A DNA stretch of 64,000 bases from Streptomyces poonensis (GCF_014650915.1 NZ_BMVW01000001.1:124001-188000), one strand, 5' to 3'. Positions 8,431 through 18,100 are shown, numbered from the stretch's first letter. The notes: generated by a model not told the origin, from the letters alone. Translations and numbers: made by a program.

Positions 8431-9147
8431 ATGGACAACAGTAGCGGCGTCGGCGTTCTGGACAAGGCAGCCCTTGTCCTGAGCGCTCTGGAGTCCGGTC
8501 CGGCCACCCTCGCGGGCCTGGTCGGCGCCACCGGACTGGCACGACCCACGGCCCACCGGCTGGCCGTGGCGCTGGAGCACCACCGCATGGTGGCGCGCGA
8601 CATGCAGGGCCGTTTCATTCTCGGCCCGCGGCTGGCCGAGCTGGCCGCGGCGGCGGGTGAGGACCGGCTGCTCGCCACGGCGGGCCCGGTGCTGACCCAC
8701 CTCCGCGATGTCACGGGCGAGAGCGCGCAGCTCTACCGCCGCCAGGGCGACATGCGCATCTGCGTCGCCGCGGCGGAGCGTCTGTCCGGCCTGCGGGACA
8801 CGGTCCCGGTCGGCTCGACGCTGACGATGAAGGCGGGCTCCTCCGCACAGATCCTGATGGCCTGGGAGGAGCCCGAGCGGCTGCACCGCGGTCTGCAGGG
8901 GGCCCGCTTCACGGCGACGGCCCTGTCGGGCGTACGGCGCCGGGGCTGGGCCCAGTCCATCGGCGAGCGCGAGCCGGGCGTCGCGTCCGTGTCCGCACCC
9001 GTACGCGGCCCTTCCAACCGTGTGGTCGCCGCCGTCTCGGTCTCCGGTCCCATCGAGCGCCTGACGCGCCACCCGGGCCGGATGCACGCCCAGGCCGTCA
9101 TCGACGCCGCCGCACGCCTCTCGGAGGCCTTGCGCCGCACCGGCTGA
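8431..9147 (+). CDS. ndgR: IclR-family transcriptional regulator NdgR
   Basis: 238 residues. An N-terminal winged helix-turn-helix (about residues 6-65, with LAGLVGATGLARPTAHRL as the recognition region) is followed by an IclR effector domain. Sequence and position divergent from leuCD match NdgR, which controls leucine and other amino-acid genes in Streptomyces. The ATG at 8431 is preferred over a GTG at 8410, which lies inside the palindrome. It is followed by a perfect terminator. Confidence 0.9.
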   Translation: MDNSSGVGVLDKAALVLSALESGPATLAGLVGATGLARPTAHRLAVALEHHRMVARDMQGRFILGPRLAELAAAAGEDRLLATAGPVLTHLRDVTGESAQLYRRQGDMRICVAAAERLSGLRDTVPVGSTLTMKAGSSAQILMAWEEPERLHRGLQGARFTATALSGVRRRGWAQSIGEREPGVASVSAPVRGPSNRVVAAVSVSGPIERLTRHPGRMHAQAVIDAAARLSEALRRTG

Positions 9148-9233
9148 CGCCGGTCCCGCACCTTCACCCACGCGTCTTCCGTACACCTCGGGGACGGTCG
9201 CCTCAACGCCGCGGCGGCCCCTCCCCGACGCAC

Positions 9234-9255
9234 GCGCCCCTCCTCGGAGGGGCGC
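9234..9255 (+). terminator. ndgR terminator
   Basis: Perfect 10-bp arms (GCGCCCCTCC / GGAGGGGCGC) with a 2-nt loop followed by a T-rich TTCTCATTT on the forward strand, 87 bp after the ndgR stop. Confidence 0.85.
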
Positions 9256-9281
9256 TTCTCATTTCTCCCGTGTCGTCCATG

Positions 9282-9521
9282 TCACGCCGGGCTCACGCCG
9301 GGCCGATCGGCTGCGCGGTCGCCGCGCCGGCCCATGGGCACGACGCCGGTGGCTCCGCCCAGGCCGTACTCGGGCATGTTCACGTACACCGACTCGTGAC
9401 TCCCCGCCGGCACGACGTACGTCTCGTGCCAGAAGCCGACCTTCCCCTTTCCCTCGCGCAGCCGCCGGTTGAAGGCGGCCCGCCCACCGTGCTGTACGGA
9501 CCGGTGCCGCTCAGCCTGCGC
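9282..9521 (-). pseudogene. 3' remnant of a DUF4188 (monooxygenase-like) gene
   Basis: Reading the reverse strand to the TGA at 9282-9284 gives RAAFNRRLREG, VGFWHETYVVPAGSHES and NMPEYGLGGATGVVP, which match my memory of the C-terminus of Streptomyces DUF4188 proteins. Full members are about 150 residues or more; here only about 75 are recognisable. Further upstream the frame stays open but degenerates, there is no start codon, and the tRNA terminator at 9593 follows. The gene therefore appears to have lost its 5' end next to the tRNA cluster. A sequencing frameshift cannot explain the missing domain. Confidence 0.65.
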
Positions 9522-9592
9522 CGGCTCGCGGAGGCGGAGGGGTCGCGCCGCCGGTTCGGCGGGAGGTGACCGGGAGGGAAGGGGGACAAAGC

Positions 9593-9620
9593 GAAGGACC
9601 CTCCCGAGGGAGGGTCCTTC
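9593..9620 (-). terminator. Terminator of the tRNA cluster
   Basis: Perfect 13-bp arms (GAAGGACCCTCCC and complement) with a 2-nt centre, 8 bp beyond the last tRNA gene on the reverse strand. Confidence 0.85.
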
Positions 9621-9627
9621 CGGTGTG

Positions 9628-9700
9628 TACCCCCGACCGGATTCGAACCGGCGCTACCGCCTTGAGAGGGCGGCGTGCTAGGCCGCTACACAACGGGGGC
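9628..9700 (-). tRNA. tRNA-Glu (anticodon CTC)
   Basis: 73 nt with acceptor GCCCCCG pairing to CGGGGGT, discriminator A, T-loop GGTTCGAATCC and anticodon loop CCCTCTCAAGG (CTC, reads GAG). The 3' CCA is not encoded. Last gene of the five-tRNA transcript. Confidence 0.95.
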
Positions 9701-9729
9701 GTTGGATCATACGTTTCCGCAGATCCGAG

Positions 9730-9801
9730 CTGGTCTACCTGGACTCGAACCAAGACTAACTGAACCAGAATCAGTCGTGCTGCCAATTACACCATAGACC
9801 A
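9730..9801 (-). tRNA. tRNA-Gln (anticodon CTG)
   Basis: 72 nt with acceptor TGGTCTA / TAGACCA and discriminator G. The anticodon stem ACTGA / TCAGT encloses TTCTGGT, giving CTG (reads CAG). CCA is not encoded. Differs from the other Gln copy only in the acceptor (TGGTCTA against TGGCCTA). Confidence 0.95.
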
Positions 9802-9821
9802 ATGTGGTTTAGACCAGTCAG

Positions 9822-9894
9822 TACCCCCGACCGGATTCGAACCGGCGCTACCGCCTTGAGAGGGCGGCGTGCTAGGCCGCTACACAACGGGGGC
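9822..9894 (-). tRNA. tRNA-Glu (anticodon CTC)
   Basis: 73 nt, identical by eye to the copy at 9628-9700: same acceptor, T-loop and CTC anticodon. CCA not encoded. Confidence 0.95.
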
Positions 9895-9923
9895 CCTAGC
9901 AGTTCCGAGGTGATCGGAACCAG

Positions 9924-9996
9924 TACCCCCGACCGGATTCGAACCGGCGCTACTGCCTTGAGAGGGCAGCGTGCTAGGCCGCTACACAACGGGGGC
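9924..9996 (-). tRNA. tRNA-Glu (anticodon CTC)
   Basis: 73 nt. Same as the other Glu copies except for a compensated base pair in the anticodon stem (TGCCTTGAGAGGGCA instead of CGCC...GGCG on the forward strand), so the stem is preserved. CTC anticodon; CCA not encoded. Confidence 0.95.
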
Positions 9997-10040
9997 TTGC
10001 GGATGTGATCCGCGGGTGCAGATGCTGGTACATCTGCTGG

Positions 10041-10112
10041 CTGGCCTACCTGGACTCGAACCAAGACTAACTGAACCAGAATCAGTCGTGCTGCCAATTA
10101 CACCATAGGCCA
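10041..10112 (-). tRNA. tRNA-Gln (anticodon CTG)
   Basis: 72 nt, acceptor TGGCCTA / TAGGCCA, discriminator G, CTG anticodon. First gene of the cluster; its promoter must lie in 10113-10205, but I see no clear -35/-10 pair. Confidence 0.95.
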
Positions 10113-10157
10113 CTGGAACGCAAGCCCCTGTGGGGATCTTGTTCTAGTTTCACGCTT

Positions 10158-10189
10158 CCGGGTCTCCGGCCTTTCGGCCCGCTCCCCGG
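10158..10189 (-). terminator. Probable HAD-gene terminator
   Basis: Hairpin with outer arms CCGGG / CCCGG and an inner GGCC-tttc-GGCC, about 17 bp beyond the hydrolase stop and just before the tRNA cluster. Confidence 0.45.
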
Positions 10190-10205
10190 CGGCGCAGAAA
10201 GAACA

Positions 10206-10940
10206 TTACCCGAAGGAGGACGGGGCTCCAAAACGGGTATCCGCGCCAAGGATCGTCGGCAGTTCGGCCAGCGAGGCGATCCGGTGTGGTCCGACCGGCG
10301 GCACGTCCGGCGTGTACACGCCCGTACGGTCGATCCAGACCGAGAACAGCCCGGCCTCGGCGGCCCCCCGTCCGTCGATGTCCGGGTGGTCGCCGACGTA
10401 CGCGACCTGGTGCGGGGGCAGGGCGAGCGCCTCGCAGGCGGCGTGGAAGGCCTGGGGGTCCGGCTTGGAGAAACCGAGGTCCGCGGCGCAGAGGATGGCC
10501 TCGAAGCGGTCATGGACGCCGAGGACGCGCAGCTTGCGGTCCTGGACGAGGAGGCTGCTGTTGGAGAGCACGGCGTGCCGGTGGCTGGTGGCGAGGGCCT
10601 CCAGGACGGGCAGGACGTCCGGGAAGAGCGCCCAGGCGCTCTCGTAGTGCCCGAGGTACCGCTGGAACCAGGCGTCGGCCTCCGCGTCCGTCAGGGCCGG
10701 CTCCCCCACGAAGGCCCGTACCCGGTCGCGGCGCTGCTCCTCGAAGGTGGCCTCGCCCGCCGCGAACCGCGCCCACTGCTCGTCGGTGATCTGCCGCCAG
10801 CGCGCGAGGGCCTGCTCCACGGTGTCGTACCCGTCGAGCAGGCCCTCGGCGGCCAGGTGCCCGCGCATGCCGGCCCGGTCGGCACTCGTGTAGTCGAAGA
10901 GGGTGTCGTCGACGTCCCAGACCACGGCCCGTATGTCCAT
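10206..10940 (-). CDS. HAD-superfamily hydrolase
   Basis: 244 residues with all four HAD motifs: the nucleophile loop DVDDTLFDYT near the N-terminus, LSNSS, the lysine in KPDPQAF, and the acidic VGDHPDIDG. The helical cap suits a small phosphorylated metabolite, but the substrate cannot be read from sequence. ATG at 10940. It lies between the tRNA cluster and a DUF4241 gene, with no obvious pathway partner. Confidence 0.88.
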   Translation of the reverse strand: MDIRAVVWDVDDTLFDYTSADRAGMRGHLAAEGLLDGYDTVEQALARWRQITDEQWARFAAGEATFEEQRRDRVRAFVGEPALTDAEADAWFQRYLGHYESAWALFPDVLPVLEALATSHRHAVLSNSSLLVQDRKLRVLGVHDRFEAILCAADLGFSKPDPQAFHAACEALALPPHQVAYVGDHPDIDGRGAAEAGLFSVWIDRTGVYTPDVPPVGPHRIASLAELPTILGADTRFGAPSSFG

Positions 10941-10990
10941 GATCCGACGGTAGCGCGGGGGTGTGGGGCCCGTCCGCCGATTGCCGCCCG

Positions 10991-11674
10991 TCAGGCGGGG
11001 CTCCCGGTGGTTCCGGACGGGCCCGGGGCCACGAAGAAGTCCGTGAGGAAGCAGGTGACCTCGCCCGCGGACGAGCGGCCGATCCAGGTGGGGTAGGCAC
11101 CGTCGCCCCAGCCGGATTCGAAGGCGGCCAGGGTGTGCCCGGTGGTGGAGGACGTGACCAGGTACGGGCCCGGGGACCGGTGGCTGCTGTCGAAGGCCCT
11201 CCACAGGGGCCCTTCGTCCTCGTGGGCGTCGGGGAAGGCCTCGTCGGCCGAGGCGTCGTAGAAGCAGCCGGTGCCGGAGTCGACGCCGTAGCCGTGGAAC
11301 TCCTCCGCGCCGAGCGCGGCAGGGTCCTGATCGGAGGAGAGGGCCATTTCCCAGGCGGTGGCGGGCTCGTCGCGGATGACGAGGCGGGCGGCGGCCACCC
11401 GCAGGTCGGGCTCGTCGGTCGGGGAGTCGCCGGGCCAGGTGAGGGCCGCCACGGCCGCCTCGACGCGGTAGCGGCCGGGCTCGACCGCCACCGTGAAGGG
11501 CTCGGCGTCCCCCGTGCCCAGGTACATGAAGGGGTCGCACGCGGCGACCCGTCCGGTGGGAAGGTCCAGCACTCCGCCGTCGGACACGTGGATCACGCCG
11601 GTGGTCCCGTGCCTGCCGGTGAACGTGCTGCCGGGGGTGAACATCCAGGTGTGGTCGCGGGGGGACATCGGCAT
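10991..11674 (-). CDS. DUF4241 domain protein
   Basis: 227 residues, no signal peptide or membrane segment. The C-terminal half has YGVDSGTGCFYD and ESGWGDGAYPTWIGR, which I recognise as DUF4241 (unknown function, often near toxin-immunity genes). The N-terminal part mentions a carbohydrate-binding-like VEPGRYRVEAAVA pattern. ATG start. It is alone between gltX and the HAD gene. Confidence 0.8.
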   Translation of the reverse strand: MPMSPRDHTWMFTPGSTFTGRHGTTGVIHVSDGGVLDLPTGRVAACDPFMYLGTGDAEPFTVAVEPGRYRVEAAVAALTWPGDSPTDEPDLRVAAARLVIRDEPATAWEMALSSDQDPAALGAEEFHGYGVDSGTGCFYDASADEAFPDAHEDEGPLWRAFDSSHRSPGPYLVTSSTTGHTLAAFESGWGDGAYPTWIGRSSAGEVTCFLTDFFVAPGPSGTTGSPA

Positions 11675-11755
11675 GACGGCGCCTTCCGGGTCAGGCGCGC
11701 GGGGACCTTGCGCGCCGGGTGAGCCGGAACGCTAGTGGGACCCACTGACAGGCGG

Positions 11756-11804
11756 GCGCGCGTGAGGGGCGGCGGCCGTTGTGGCCACCGCCCCTCACGC
11801 GCGC
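11756..11804 (-). terminator. gltX terminator
   Basis: Perfect 17-bp arms (left 11756-11772, right 11788-11804) with a 15-nt loop that itself can form GGCC/GGCC. It sits 5 bp past the gltX stop. Confidence 0.85.
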
Positions 11805-11808
11805 GTGC

Positions 11809-13284
11809 TTACGCCGTCAGCTTCGCCAGGGCCGCGTCGACGCGGGCCAGCGACTTCTCCTTGCCCAGGATCTGCAGGGACTCGAAGAGGGGCAGGCCGA
11901 CGGTGCGGCCGGTGACCGCCACGCGGACCGGGGCCTGGGCCTTGCCGAGCTTCAGGCCGTGGGCCTCGCCGGCCGCCAGCACGGCCTCCTTCAGGGACTC
12001 GGGGGAGCTCCAGTCGGCCGCGTCCAGCTTCTCGCGGGCCGTGCGCAGCAGGGCGTCCGAGCCCTCCTTCATGGCCTTGGTCCAGGACGCCTCGTCGAAG
12101 ACCGGCTCCGGCAGGAACAGGAAGTCGACGTTGTCCGTGATCTCGGCGAGGACCTTCAGGCGGGACTGCGCGTGCGGCGCGATGGTCTGCCACTTGGTCT
12201 CGTCGAAGTCCTCCGGCGCCCACGGGGCGACCGGCTGCTGGAGCCACGGCCGGCAGCGCTCGGTGAAGTCCTTCACGTCGAGCATGCGGATGTGGTCGGC
12301 GTTGATCGCCTCGGCCTTCTTCAGGTCGAAGCGGGCCGGGTTCGGGTTGACGTCCGCGACGTCGAAGGCCGCGACCATCTCCTCGATGGAGAAGACGTCC
12401 CGGTCCGCGGAGAGCGACCAGCCCAGCAGGGAGAGGTAGTTGAGCAGACCCTCGGGCAGGAAGCCGCGCTCGCGGTAGAGGTTCAGCGACGACTGCGGGT
12501 CGCGCTTGGAGAGCTTCTTGTTGCCCTCGCCCATCACGTACGGGAGGTGGCCGAAGGCCGGGATCTCCTTGGCGATCCCCAGCTCGATCAGCGCCCGGTA
12601 GAGCGCGATCTGGCGCGGGGTGGAGGAGAGCAGGTCCTCGCCGCGCAGGACGTGGGTGATCTCCATCAGGGCGTCGTCGACCGGGTTGACCAGCGTGTAC
12701 AGCGGGGCGCCGTTCGCGCGGACGATGCCGTAGTCCGGGACGTTCTCCGGGGTGTACGTGATCTCGCCGCGGACCAGGTCCGTGAAGGTGATCGTCTCGT
12801 CGGGCATCCGGAAGCGGACGATCGGCTCGCGGCCCTCCGCCTCGTACTGGGCGACCTGCTCGGCGCTCAGCTCGCGGCAGTGGCCGTCGTAGCCGGACGG
12901 CTTGCCGGCGGCGCGGGCGGCCTCGCGGCGCTCCTCCAGCTCGGTGGTGGTGCAGTAGCAGCGGTAGGCGTGGCCGGCGTCGAGGAGCTTGTCGGCGACC
13001 TCCTTGTAGAGGTCCATGCGCTGCGACTGGCGGTACGGGGCGTGCGGGCCGCCGACCTCGGGGCCCTCCTGCCAGTCGAAGCCCAGCCAGCGCATCGAGT
13101 CCAGCAGCTGCTGGTACGACTCCTCCGAGTCGCGCGCCGCGTCGGTGTCCTCGATGCGGAAGACGAGAGTGCCCTGGTGGTGCCGGGCGAACGCCCAGTT
13201 GAACAGGGCGGTGCGGACCAGGCCCACGTGGGGGTTGCCGGTGGGCGACGGACAGAAACGTACGCGGACGGGTGCGCTAGCCAC
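11809..13284 (-). CDS. gltX: Glutamyl-tRNA synthetase
   Basis: Class I aminoacyl-tRNA synthetase, 491 residues. The HIGH-type signature is [10 protein letters not shown] near the N-terminus and the KMSKS loop is KLSKRDP. In actinobacteria a non-discriminating GluRS charges both tRNA-Glu and tRNA-Gln, the latter then being amidated by GatCAB; genes for both tRNAs lie 1.7 kb away. GTG start, overlapping the upstream FAH-family gene by 8 bp, so the two are probably coupled. Confidence 0.96.
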   Translation of the reverse strand: MASAPVRVRFCPSPTGNPHVGLVRTALFNWAFARHHQGTLVFRIEDTDAARDSEESYQQLLDSMRWLGFDWQEGPEVGGPHAPYRQSQRMDLYKEVADKLLDAGHAYRCYCTTTELEERREAARAAGKPSGYDGHCRELSAEQVAQYEAEGREPIVRFRMPDETITFTDLVRGEITYTPENVPDYGIVRANGAPLYTLVNPVDDALMEITHVLRGEDLLSSTPRQIALYRALIELGIAKEIPAFGHLPYVMGEGNKKLSKRDPQSSLNLYRERGFLPEGLLNYLSLLGWSLSADRDVFSIEEMVAAFDVADVNPNPARFDLKKAEAINADHIRMLDVKDFTERCRPWLQQPVAPWAPEDFDETKWQTIAPHAQSRLKVLAEITDNVDFLFLPEPVFDEASWTKAMKEGSDALLRTAREKLDAADWSSPESLKEAVLAAGEAHGLKLGKAQAPVRVAVTGRTVGLPLFESLQILGKEKSLARVDAALAKLTA

Positions 13285-14053
13285 GCTTGACTACCTTGTT
13301 GGTGAGAGTGCCGATGCCTTCGATGGTGACGGCGACCTCGTCGCCGACAGCCAGGGGGCCGACCCCTGCCGGGGTGCCCGTGAGGATCACGTCGCCGGGA
13401 AGCAGCGTCATGGCCTCGGTGATGTTGACGATCAGGTCCTCGATGGAGTTGATCATCTCGCTGGTCCGGCCCAGCTGACGCTGCGCGCCGTTGACCGTGC
13501 ACTGGATCGTGAGGTCGCTCGCATCCAGCTCCGTCTCCACCCAGGGGCCGAGCGGGCAGGACGTGTCGAAGCCCTTGGCCCTCGCCCACTGCTTCTCGCG
13601 CTTCTGGACGTCCCGCGCGGTGATGTCGTTGGCGCAGGTGTAACCGAAGATCACGTCCTTGACGCGCTCGCGCGGGACCTCGCGGCACATGCGGCCGATG
13701 ACCACGGCCAGCTCGGCCTCGTGGTGCAGGTCCTCGGAGAAGGCCGGGTACTGGATGTCGTCGCCGGGGCCGATCACCGAGGTGGAGGGCTTGAAGAAGG
13801 CGAACGGGGCGTCGGGCACCTCGTTGCCGAGCTCCTTGGCGTGGTCCGCGTAGTTGCGGCCGAAGGCCACGACCTTGTTGGGCAGCACGGGCGGCAGCAG
13901 CCGGACCTTGCTCAGCGGGACCTTGGTGCCCGAGAGCTCGTACTCCGCGAAGGGGATGCCCTTGATGATGTCGAGCACGAGTTCGTCGGGCCGGTCGCCC
14001 TCGACCGCGCCGAACGCGACGTTCCCGTCGATGGAGAATCTGGCAATGCGCAC
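13277..14053 (-). CDS. Fumarylacetoacetate-hydrolase-family protein
   Basis: 258 residues from the GTG at 14053 ([15 protein letters not shown]). The metal site and catalytic region are visible in [25 protein letters not shown] and [13 protein letters not shown], and the C-terminus has [13 protein letters not shown]. Members hydrolyse C-C bonds in acylpyruvates or decarboxylate oxaloacetate; the substrate here is unknown. Its stop overlaps the gltX start by 8 bp, a conserved-looking arrangement. Confidence 0.88.
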   Translation of the reverse strand: MRIARFSIDGNVAFGAVEGDRPDELVLDIIKGIPFAEYELSGTKVPLSKVRLLPPVLPNKVVAFGRNYADHAKELGNEVPDAPFAFFKPSTSVIGPGDDIQYPAFSEDLHHEAELAVVIGRMCREVPRERVKDVIFGYTCANDITARDVQKREKQWARAKGFDTSCPLGPWVETELDASDLTIQCTVNGAQRQLGRTSEMINSIEDLIVNITEAMTLLPGDVILTGTPAGVGPLAVGDEVAVTIEGIGTLTNKVVKRG

Positions 14054-14176
14054 GGGATCCCTGCGCCCCTCACTTGAGCCGGCTGGAGTCTGACGCTCCA
14101 GGCTAACGCGGCACAGGGTGGCGGCCCCGCGCATTACGGCCGCCCGGCCGCCGGGCGGCCGGCCTGCGCATGACGA

Positions 14177-14215
14177 AGGGCGCCCTGGACGTCTCGGGTG
14201 ACGTCGGGGCGCCCT
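14177..14215 (-). terminator. Compound hairpin, probable terminator
   Basis: Outer arms AGGGCGCC / GGCGCCCT and inner GACGT / ACGTC. It lies about 160 bp past the reverse-strand peptide gene and upstream of the FAH gene, so it probably insulates the two. Confidence 0.5.
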
Positions 14216-14240
14216 GCGGAGTCGTATGCGACCGATTGTG

Positions 14241-14282
14241 GTCGGTGCGTGACCGTTAGCCGTCGGTGCGTGACCGGCAGCC
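14241..14282. repeat. 21-bp tandem direct repeat
   Basis: Two adjacent copies of GTCGGTGCGTGACCG plus nnAGCC, differing at two positions (TT against GC). They lie in the 3' flank of the peptide gene. Confidence 0.8.
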
Positions 14283-14374
14283 GTCGATTTCCGGTAGGAC
14301 GGCACCGTCCGGGCGTCCGGCCGAGCGGGCGGGCGGGCGCCGCCGGTGCGAGCGGACGGCGGCCCGGAGCCGTA

Positions 14375-14560
14375 CTACTCGGCCGCGAAGGCCTGGACCG
14401 GGAGCTCCATGAGGACGGTCCGCCGCGGGTTGGCGGTCCGGGAGGGGAGGTCGACGGAGTGCTCCAACTGCTTCGGCGCCAGCTCGTCGGCGTCGGTGAG
14501 GTGGGCCAGGGTCGTGCGCCGCGGGTTGGCTATGGCGCGGAACATCGTCGTCGTCTTCAC
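14375..14560 (-). CDS. Small protein with two ANPRRT repeats, unknown function
   Basis: 61 residues from a GTG at 14560 (VKTTTMFRAIANPRRT); an internal ATG at 14545 is an alternative start. The hexapeptide ANPRRT occurs twice, 32 residues apart, as IANPRRTTLAHL and TANPRRTVLMEL, joined by an acidic middle (DADELAPKQLEHSVDLP). A 14-bp DNA identity underlies each repeat. No signal peptide, cysteines or membrane segment. It is divergent from cvnA1. I do not know a function; possibilities are a repeat-based binding peptide or a peptide precursor. Confidence 0.7.
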   Translation of the reverse strand: MKTTTMFRAIANPRRTTLAHLTDADELAPKQLEHSVDLPSRTANPRRTVLMELPVQAFAAE

Positions 14561-15160
14561 TGCTGTACGTGACCTCGTGGGTGTGGGCGCCGGACGGGCT
14601 CACGAGCCGCCCAGGAAGCGCGGGTTGTCGGATTCGCCATCCCTGTAAAGCGTCAGGCTAAACATCCAATTCCCGGGGCAACTCGTGAAGATGACATGAT
14701 CACTGTGTGAGTTTCCTCACTTACTAGTGAGCATTTCGGTCAATTCCGACCCTCAAGCCATCCCGGCGTAACGGACATTGCTCCTCTGAAGGGAGCATTC
14801 CGCTCCTGATCATGGCGACTGGGACACGTTGCCACCCTGGTCACCTCGTGGGTATACGCCCGTTATGCACAGGATCACCTTCCACACCTGGTGACGCATT
14901 CTGTACGTCGTGTCACGATGAGCCCAGGGTGACCCATTGGCCTTGTTGGAGATCCGGCACTGTGCTGGAATTCCACGGACCGCCGCGGGGAACAGCCGGC
15001 GCGCGAGGGGCGCAACGCAGCGCCGAGCAGCGGCGGGAAGGGGGAGGCAGCGCCGGTCACTCACGACCACCACGGGTGGCGCATTCAGGGCGCTCCCGAC
15101 ACGCCGACACCGTCTCGCCGTTCACACGGAGGGGCGCCTGGTCCAGAGGTTGCGACGCTA
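14561..15160. other. 600-bp intergenic region upstream of conservon 1
   Basis: Separates the divergent peptide gene and cvnA1. The first 200 bp are AT-richer than the surroundings and include the palindrome at 14716-14731. No coding frame looks real. It presumably carries promoters for both sides and a long cvnA1 leader; I cannot identify -35/-10 boxes with confidence. Confidence 0.5.
14716..14731. promoter_or_regulatory. Operator-like palindrome upstream of cvn1
   Basis: Perfect 6-bp arms CTCACT / AGTGAG with a 4-nt centre in an AT-rich stretch about 430 bp before cvnA1 and 155 bp before the peptide gene. The regulator is unknown; spacing does not fit the BldD consensus. Confidence 0.4.
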
Positions 15161-18100
15161 GTGCAGGGACGTTTCAAGAGGGATGGCAGCGCTTCGGCGG
15201 ACCCGGAGCCGACCGGCGGGACCGACCGCGGTTCCTCGCCCCAGCACGCCCAGGCCCCGGGCGCGGCCGAGGCGGGCGACAGCGGCGAGCGTTCCGGGGC
15301 GTCCGGGGGCACGACGCCGTCCGCCGGGCCGAAGAACGGCACCGGCTCACGCATGGCCCTGCGCAACTGGCGCATCTCGACCCGTCTGGTGTCGCTGCTC
15401 GCGCTCCCCGTCGTCGCCGCGACCACGCTCGGCGCGATGCGCATCAGCGACAGCGTCGAGGACATCCAGCAGCTCGACAACATGCGGCTGCTGACGGAGA
15501 TGACCAAGCAGGCGACCGAGCTCGCCGCCGCCCTCCAGTCGGAGCGCGACCTGTCGGCCGGTCCCCTCGCGCACGGCGCGTCGGCGGACGACTACACGGT
15601 CAAGGGCGTCCGCGACAAGACGGACACCGCCCGCAAGCAGTTCCTCAAGGCCAGCCAGGAGATCAACGACGCCGCCCAGGACGGCCGGCTCACCGGCGTC
15701 AAGGAGAGCCTCGTCGGCGTCGCGAGAGAGCTGATCCAGCTCAACGACATCCGCAGCAGCGCCTACGAGAACGAGAAGAACGCCACGCTCACCGTCGAGG
15801 CGTACCACCGGCTCATCAACCAGCTGCTCAACCTCTCCCAGGACATGGCGGAGGCCACCAGCAACCCGGAGATGATCCAGCGCACGCGCGCGCTCGCCGC
15901 GTTCTCCACCGCCAAGGAGTACGCCTCGGTGCAGCGCGCGATCATCGCCTCCGCGCTGCCGGCGAACAAGACCTCCTTCGGCGAGCTCTCCGAGAGCGAC
16001 CGGCAGTACGGTCTCTCCGCGCTCACCAGCGAGGACTCCGAGCTCAACAGCTTCGGCACCATCTACGGCCAGGACGCGGCCGAGGAGCTGATGCGGCCCA
16101 TCAGCGACGGCAACGCGACCATCAAGGCGGTCGACCTCTACGCCGACCGCGTCCTCAGTACCGAGACCGGTCTGCGTTCGCAGGAGAAGCGCTCCTACAA
16201 GGACTGGATCGACGCCGAGTCGGTCAAGATCCAGCAGATGAAGAACATCGAGGGCACGCTCCTCGACGAGATGGAGCAGACCGCCCGCCAGCTGCGCAGC
16301 GAGTCCGAGCGCGACGCGATCATCTCCGGTGCGCTGATCCTGCTGGTCCTCGGCATCTCGCTGGTCGGCGCGTTCGTCGTGGCCCGCTCCATGATCCGCT
16401 CGCTGCGCCGGCTGCAGGACACCGCGACCAAGGTCGCGGCGGACCGGCTGCCCGAGCTGGTCAAGCAGCTGTCCGAGTCGGACCCGCAGGACGTCGACAC
16501 CTCCGTGGAGTCGGTCGGTCTGCACTCCCGGGACGAGATCGGCCAGGTGGCCGCGGCCTTCGACGACGTGCACCGCGAGGCGGTCCGCCTCGCCGCCGAG
16601 CAGGCCCTGCTGCGGGGCAACGTCAACGCGATGTTCACCAACCTCTCGCGCCGCTCCCAGGGTCTGATCCAGCGCCAGCTGTCGCTCATCTCCGAGCTGG
16701 AGTCCCGCGAGGCCGACCCGGACCAGCTGTCCTCGCTGTTCAAGCTGGACCACCTCGCGACCCGTATGCGCCGGAACGGCGAGAACCTCCTCGTCCTCGC
16801 GGGCGAGGAGCCCGGCCGCCGCTGGACCCGTCCGGTCCCGCTGGTCGACGTGCTCCGCGCCGCCGCCTCCGAGGTGGAGCAGTACGAGCGCATCGAGCTG
16901 GCCTCGGTGCCGGCCACCGAGGTCGCCGGCCGCGTCGTCAACGACCTCGTGCACCTGCTCGCCGAGCTGCTGGAGAACGCGACCTCCTTCTCCTCCCCGC
17001 AGACCAAGGTCAAGGTCACCGGTCACGCCCTGCCCGACGGGCGGGTGCTGATCGAGATCCACGACACCGGTATCGGCCTGTCCCCCGAGGACCTCGCGGC
17101 CATCAACGAGCGGCTCGCCGCGCCGCCCACCGTGGACGTCTCCGTCTCCCGCCGCATGGGTCTGTTCGTGGTCGGCCGCCTCTCGCAGCGCCACGGCATC
17201 CGCATCCAGCTGCGCCCGTCGGACTCCGGCGGTACGACCGCGCTGGTCATGCTCCCCGTCGATGTCGCCCAGGGCGGCCGGAAGCCCGCTCCGGGCAAGC
17301 CGGGCCAGGGCGGTCCCGGCGGCCCCTCCGGTGGTCCGGCCGCCGCGCAGGCCGCGGCCGGTGCCGCCGCCGCGCGCCGCGGAGGCGGGCTGCCCGGTGG
17401 CGGCGCTCCGGGTGGCAACCGTCTCGCCGGCGCTCCGCAGCGCGGGCAGGTGGGCGCCGGCCAGGGGCCGCGCGCCGCGCTGCCCGGCAGCGACCAGGGC
17501 GGGCGTCCGGGCGGGCCGCGCGGTCCGCAGGGCGGACCCGCCGTCCCGCCGCAGGGCCGGCCGGCGGGTGCCGGTGCCGGTGCGTTCGGCGGTCAGGCGC
17601 CGGGCGCCCCGCAGGACATGACGGCCGCCGGGACCGGCGCGCCGCAGAACTTCGACGACTCCGGGCGCCAGGGCGGCTTCGCCGGCGGCGGCTCCGGACT
17701 GCGCCAGGGCGGTTCCCTCGGCGAGGGCGGCTTCGGCGGGCAGCGCCAGGGCGGTCCGGGCCAGGGCGGTCGCGCCCAGGGTGGCCGGGGCGGCTTCGGT
17801 GACAGCGCCCCCGCCGGGGACCGTACGTCCGGGGCCGGCGCCCCGAAGCAGCGCCAGGAACGTTCCGGCAGGCGTCGGCCGCAGTTGCCGGGGCGCGGTG
17901 GTCCGCGCGCCGAGCTGCCCGGCGGCAGCGCGCAGCCGCGGACGCCGAGCTGGAGCGACGAGAACGCGCAGCCGCCGGTGCAGCGCGCCTCGCTGGACGC
18001 CCCCCGCGGCCACGAGGAGCCCGACGCCACCGCGCAGATGCCGCGGATCGACGACCGCCAGGGCCCGGGCGCGACCACCGAGATGCCGCACGTGGGCAAC

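Larger units (their letters stand above)
14054..14374. other. Intergenic region with hairpin and tandem repeat
   Basis: 321 bp between the FAH-family gene and the small peptide gene. It holds the promoter of the FAH/gltX transcript, the hairpin at 14177-14215 and the 21-bp tandem repeat at 14241-14282. No coding pattern is convincing. Confidence 0.5.

Noticed and set aside
9270..9569. A forward open frame of about 99 codons over the DUF4188 remnant.
   Set aside because: It lacks any recognisable protein pattern, and the reverse strand reads as a clear family C-terminus.
14716..14731. Possible BldD box upstream of cvnA1 from the CTCACT/AGTGAG palindrome.
   Set aside because: The spacing between half-sites does not match the published-type BldD consensus; kept only as an unassigned palindrome.
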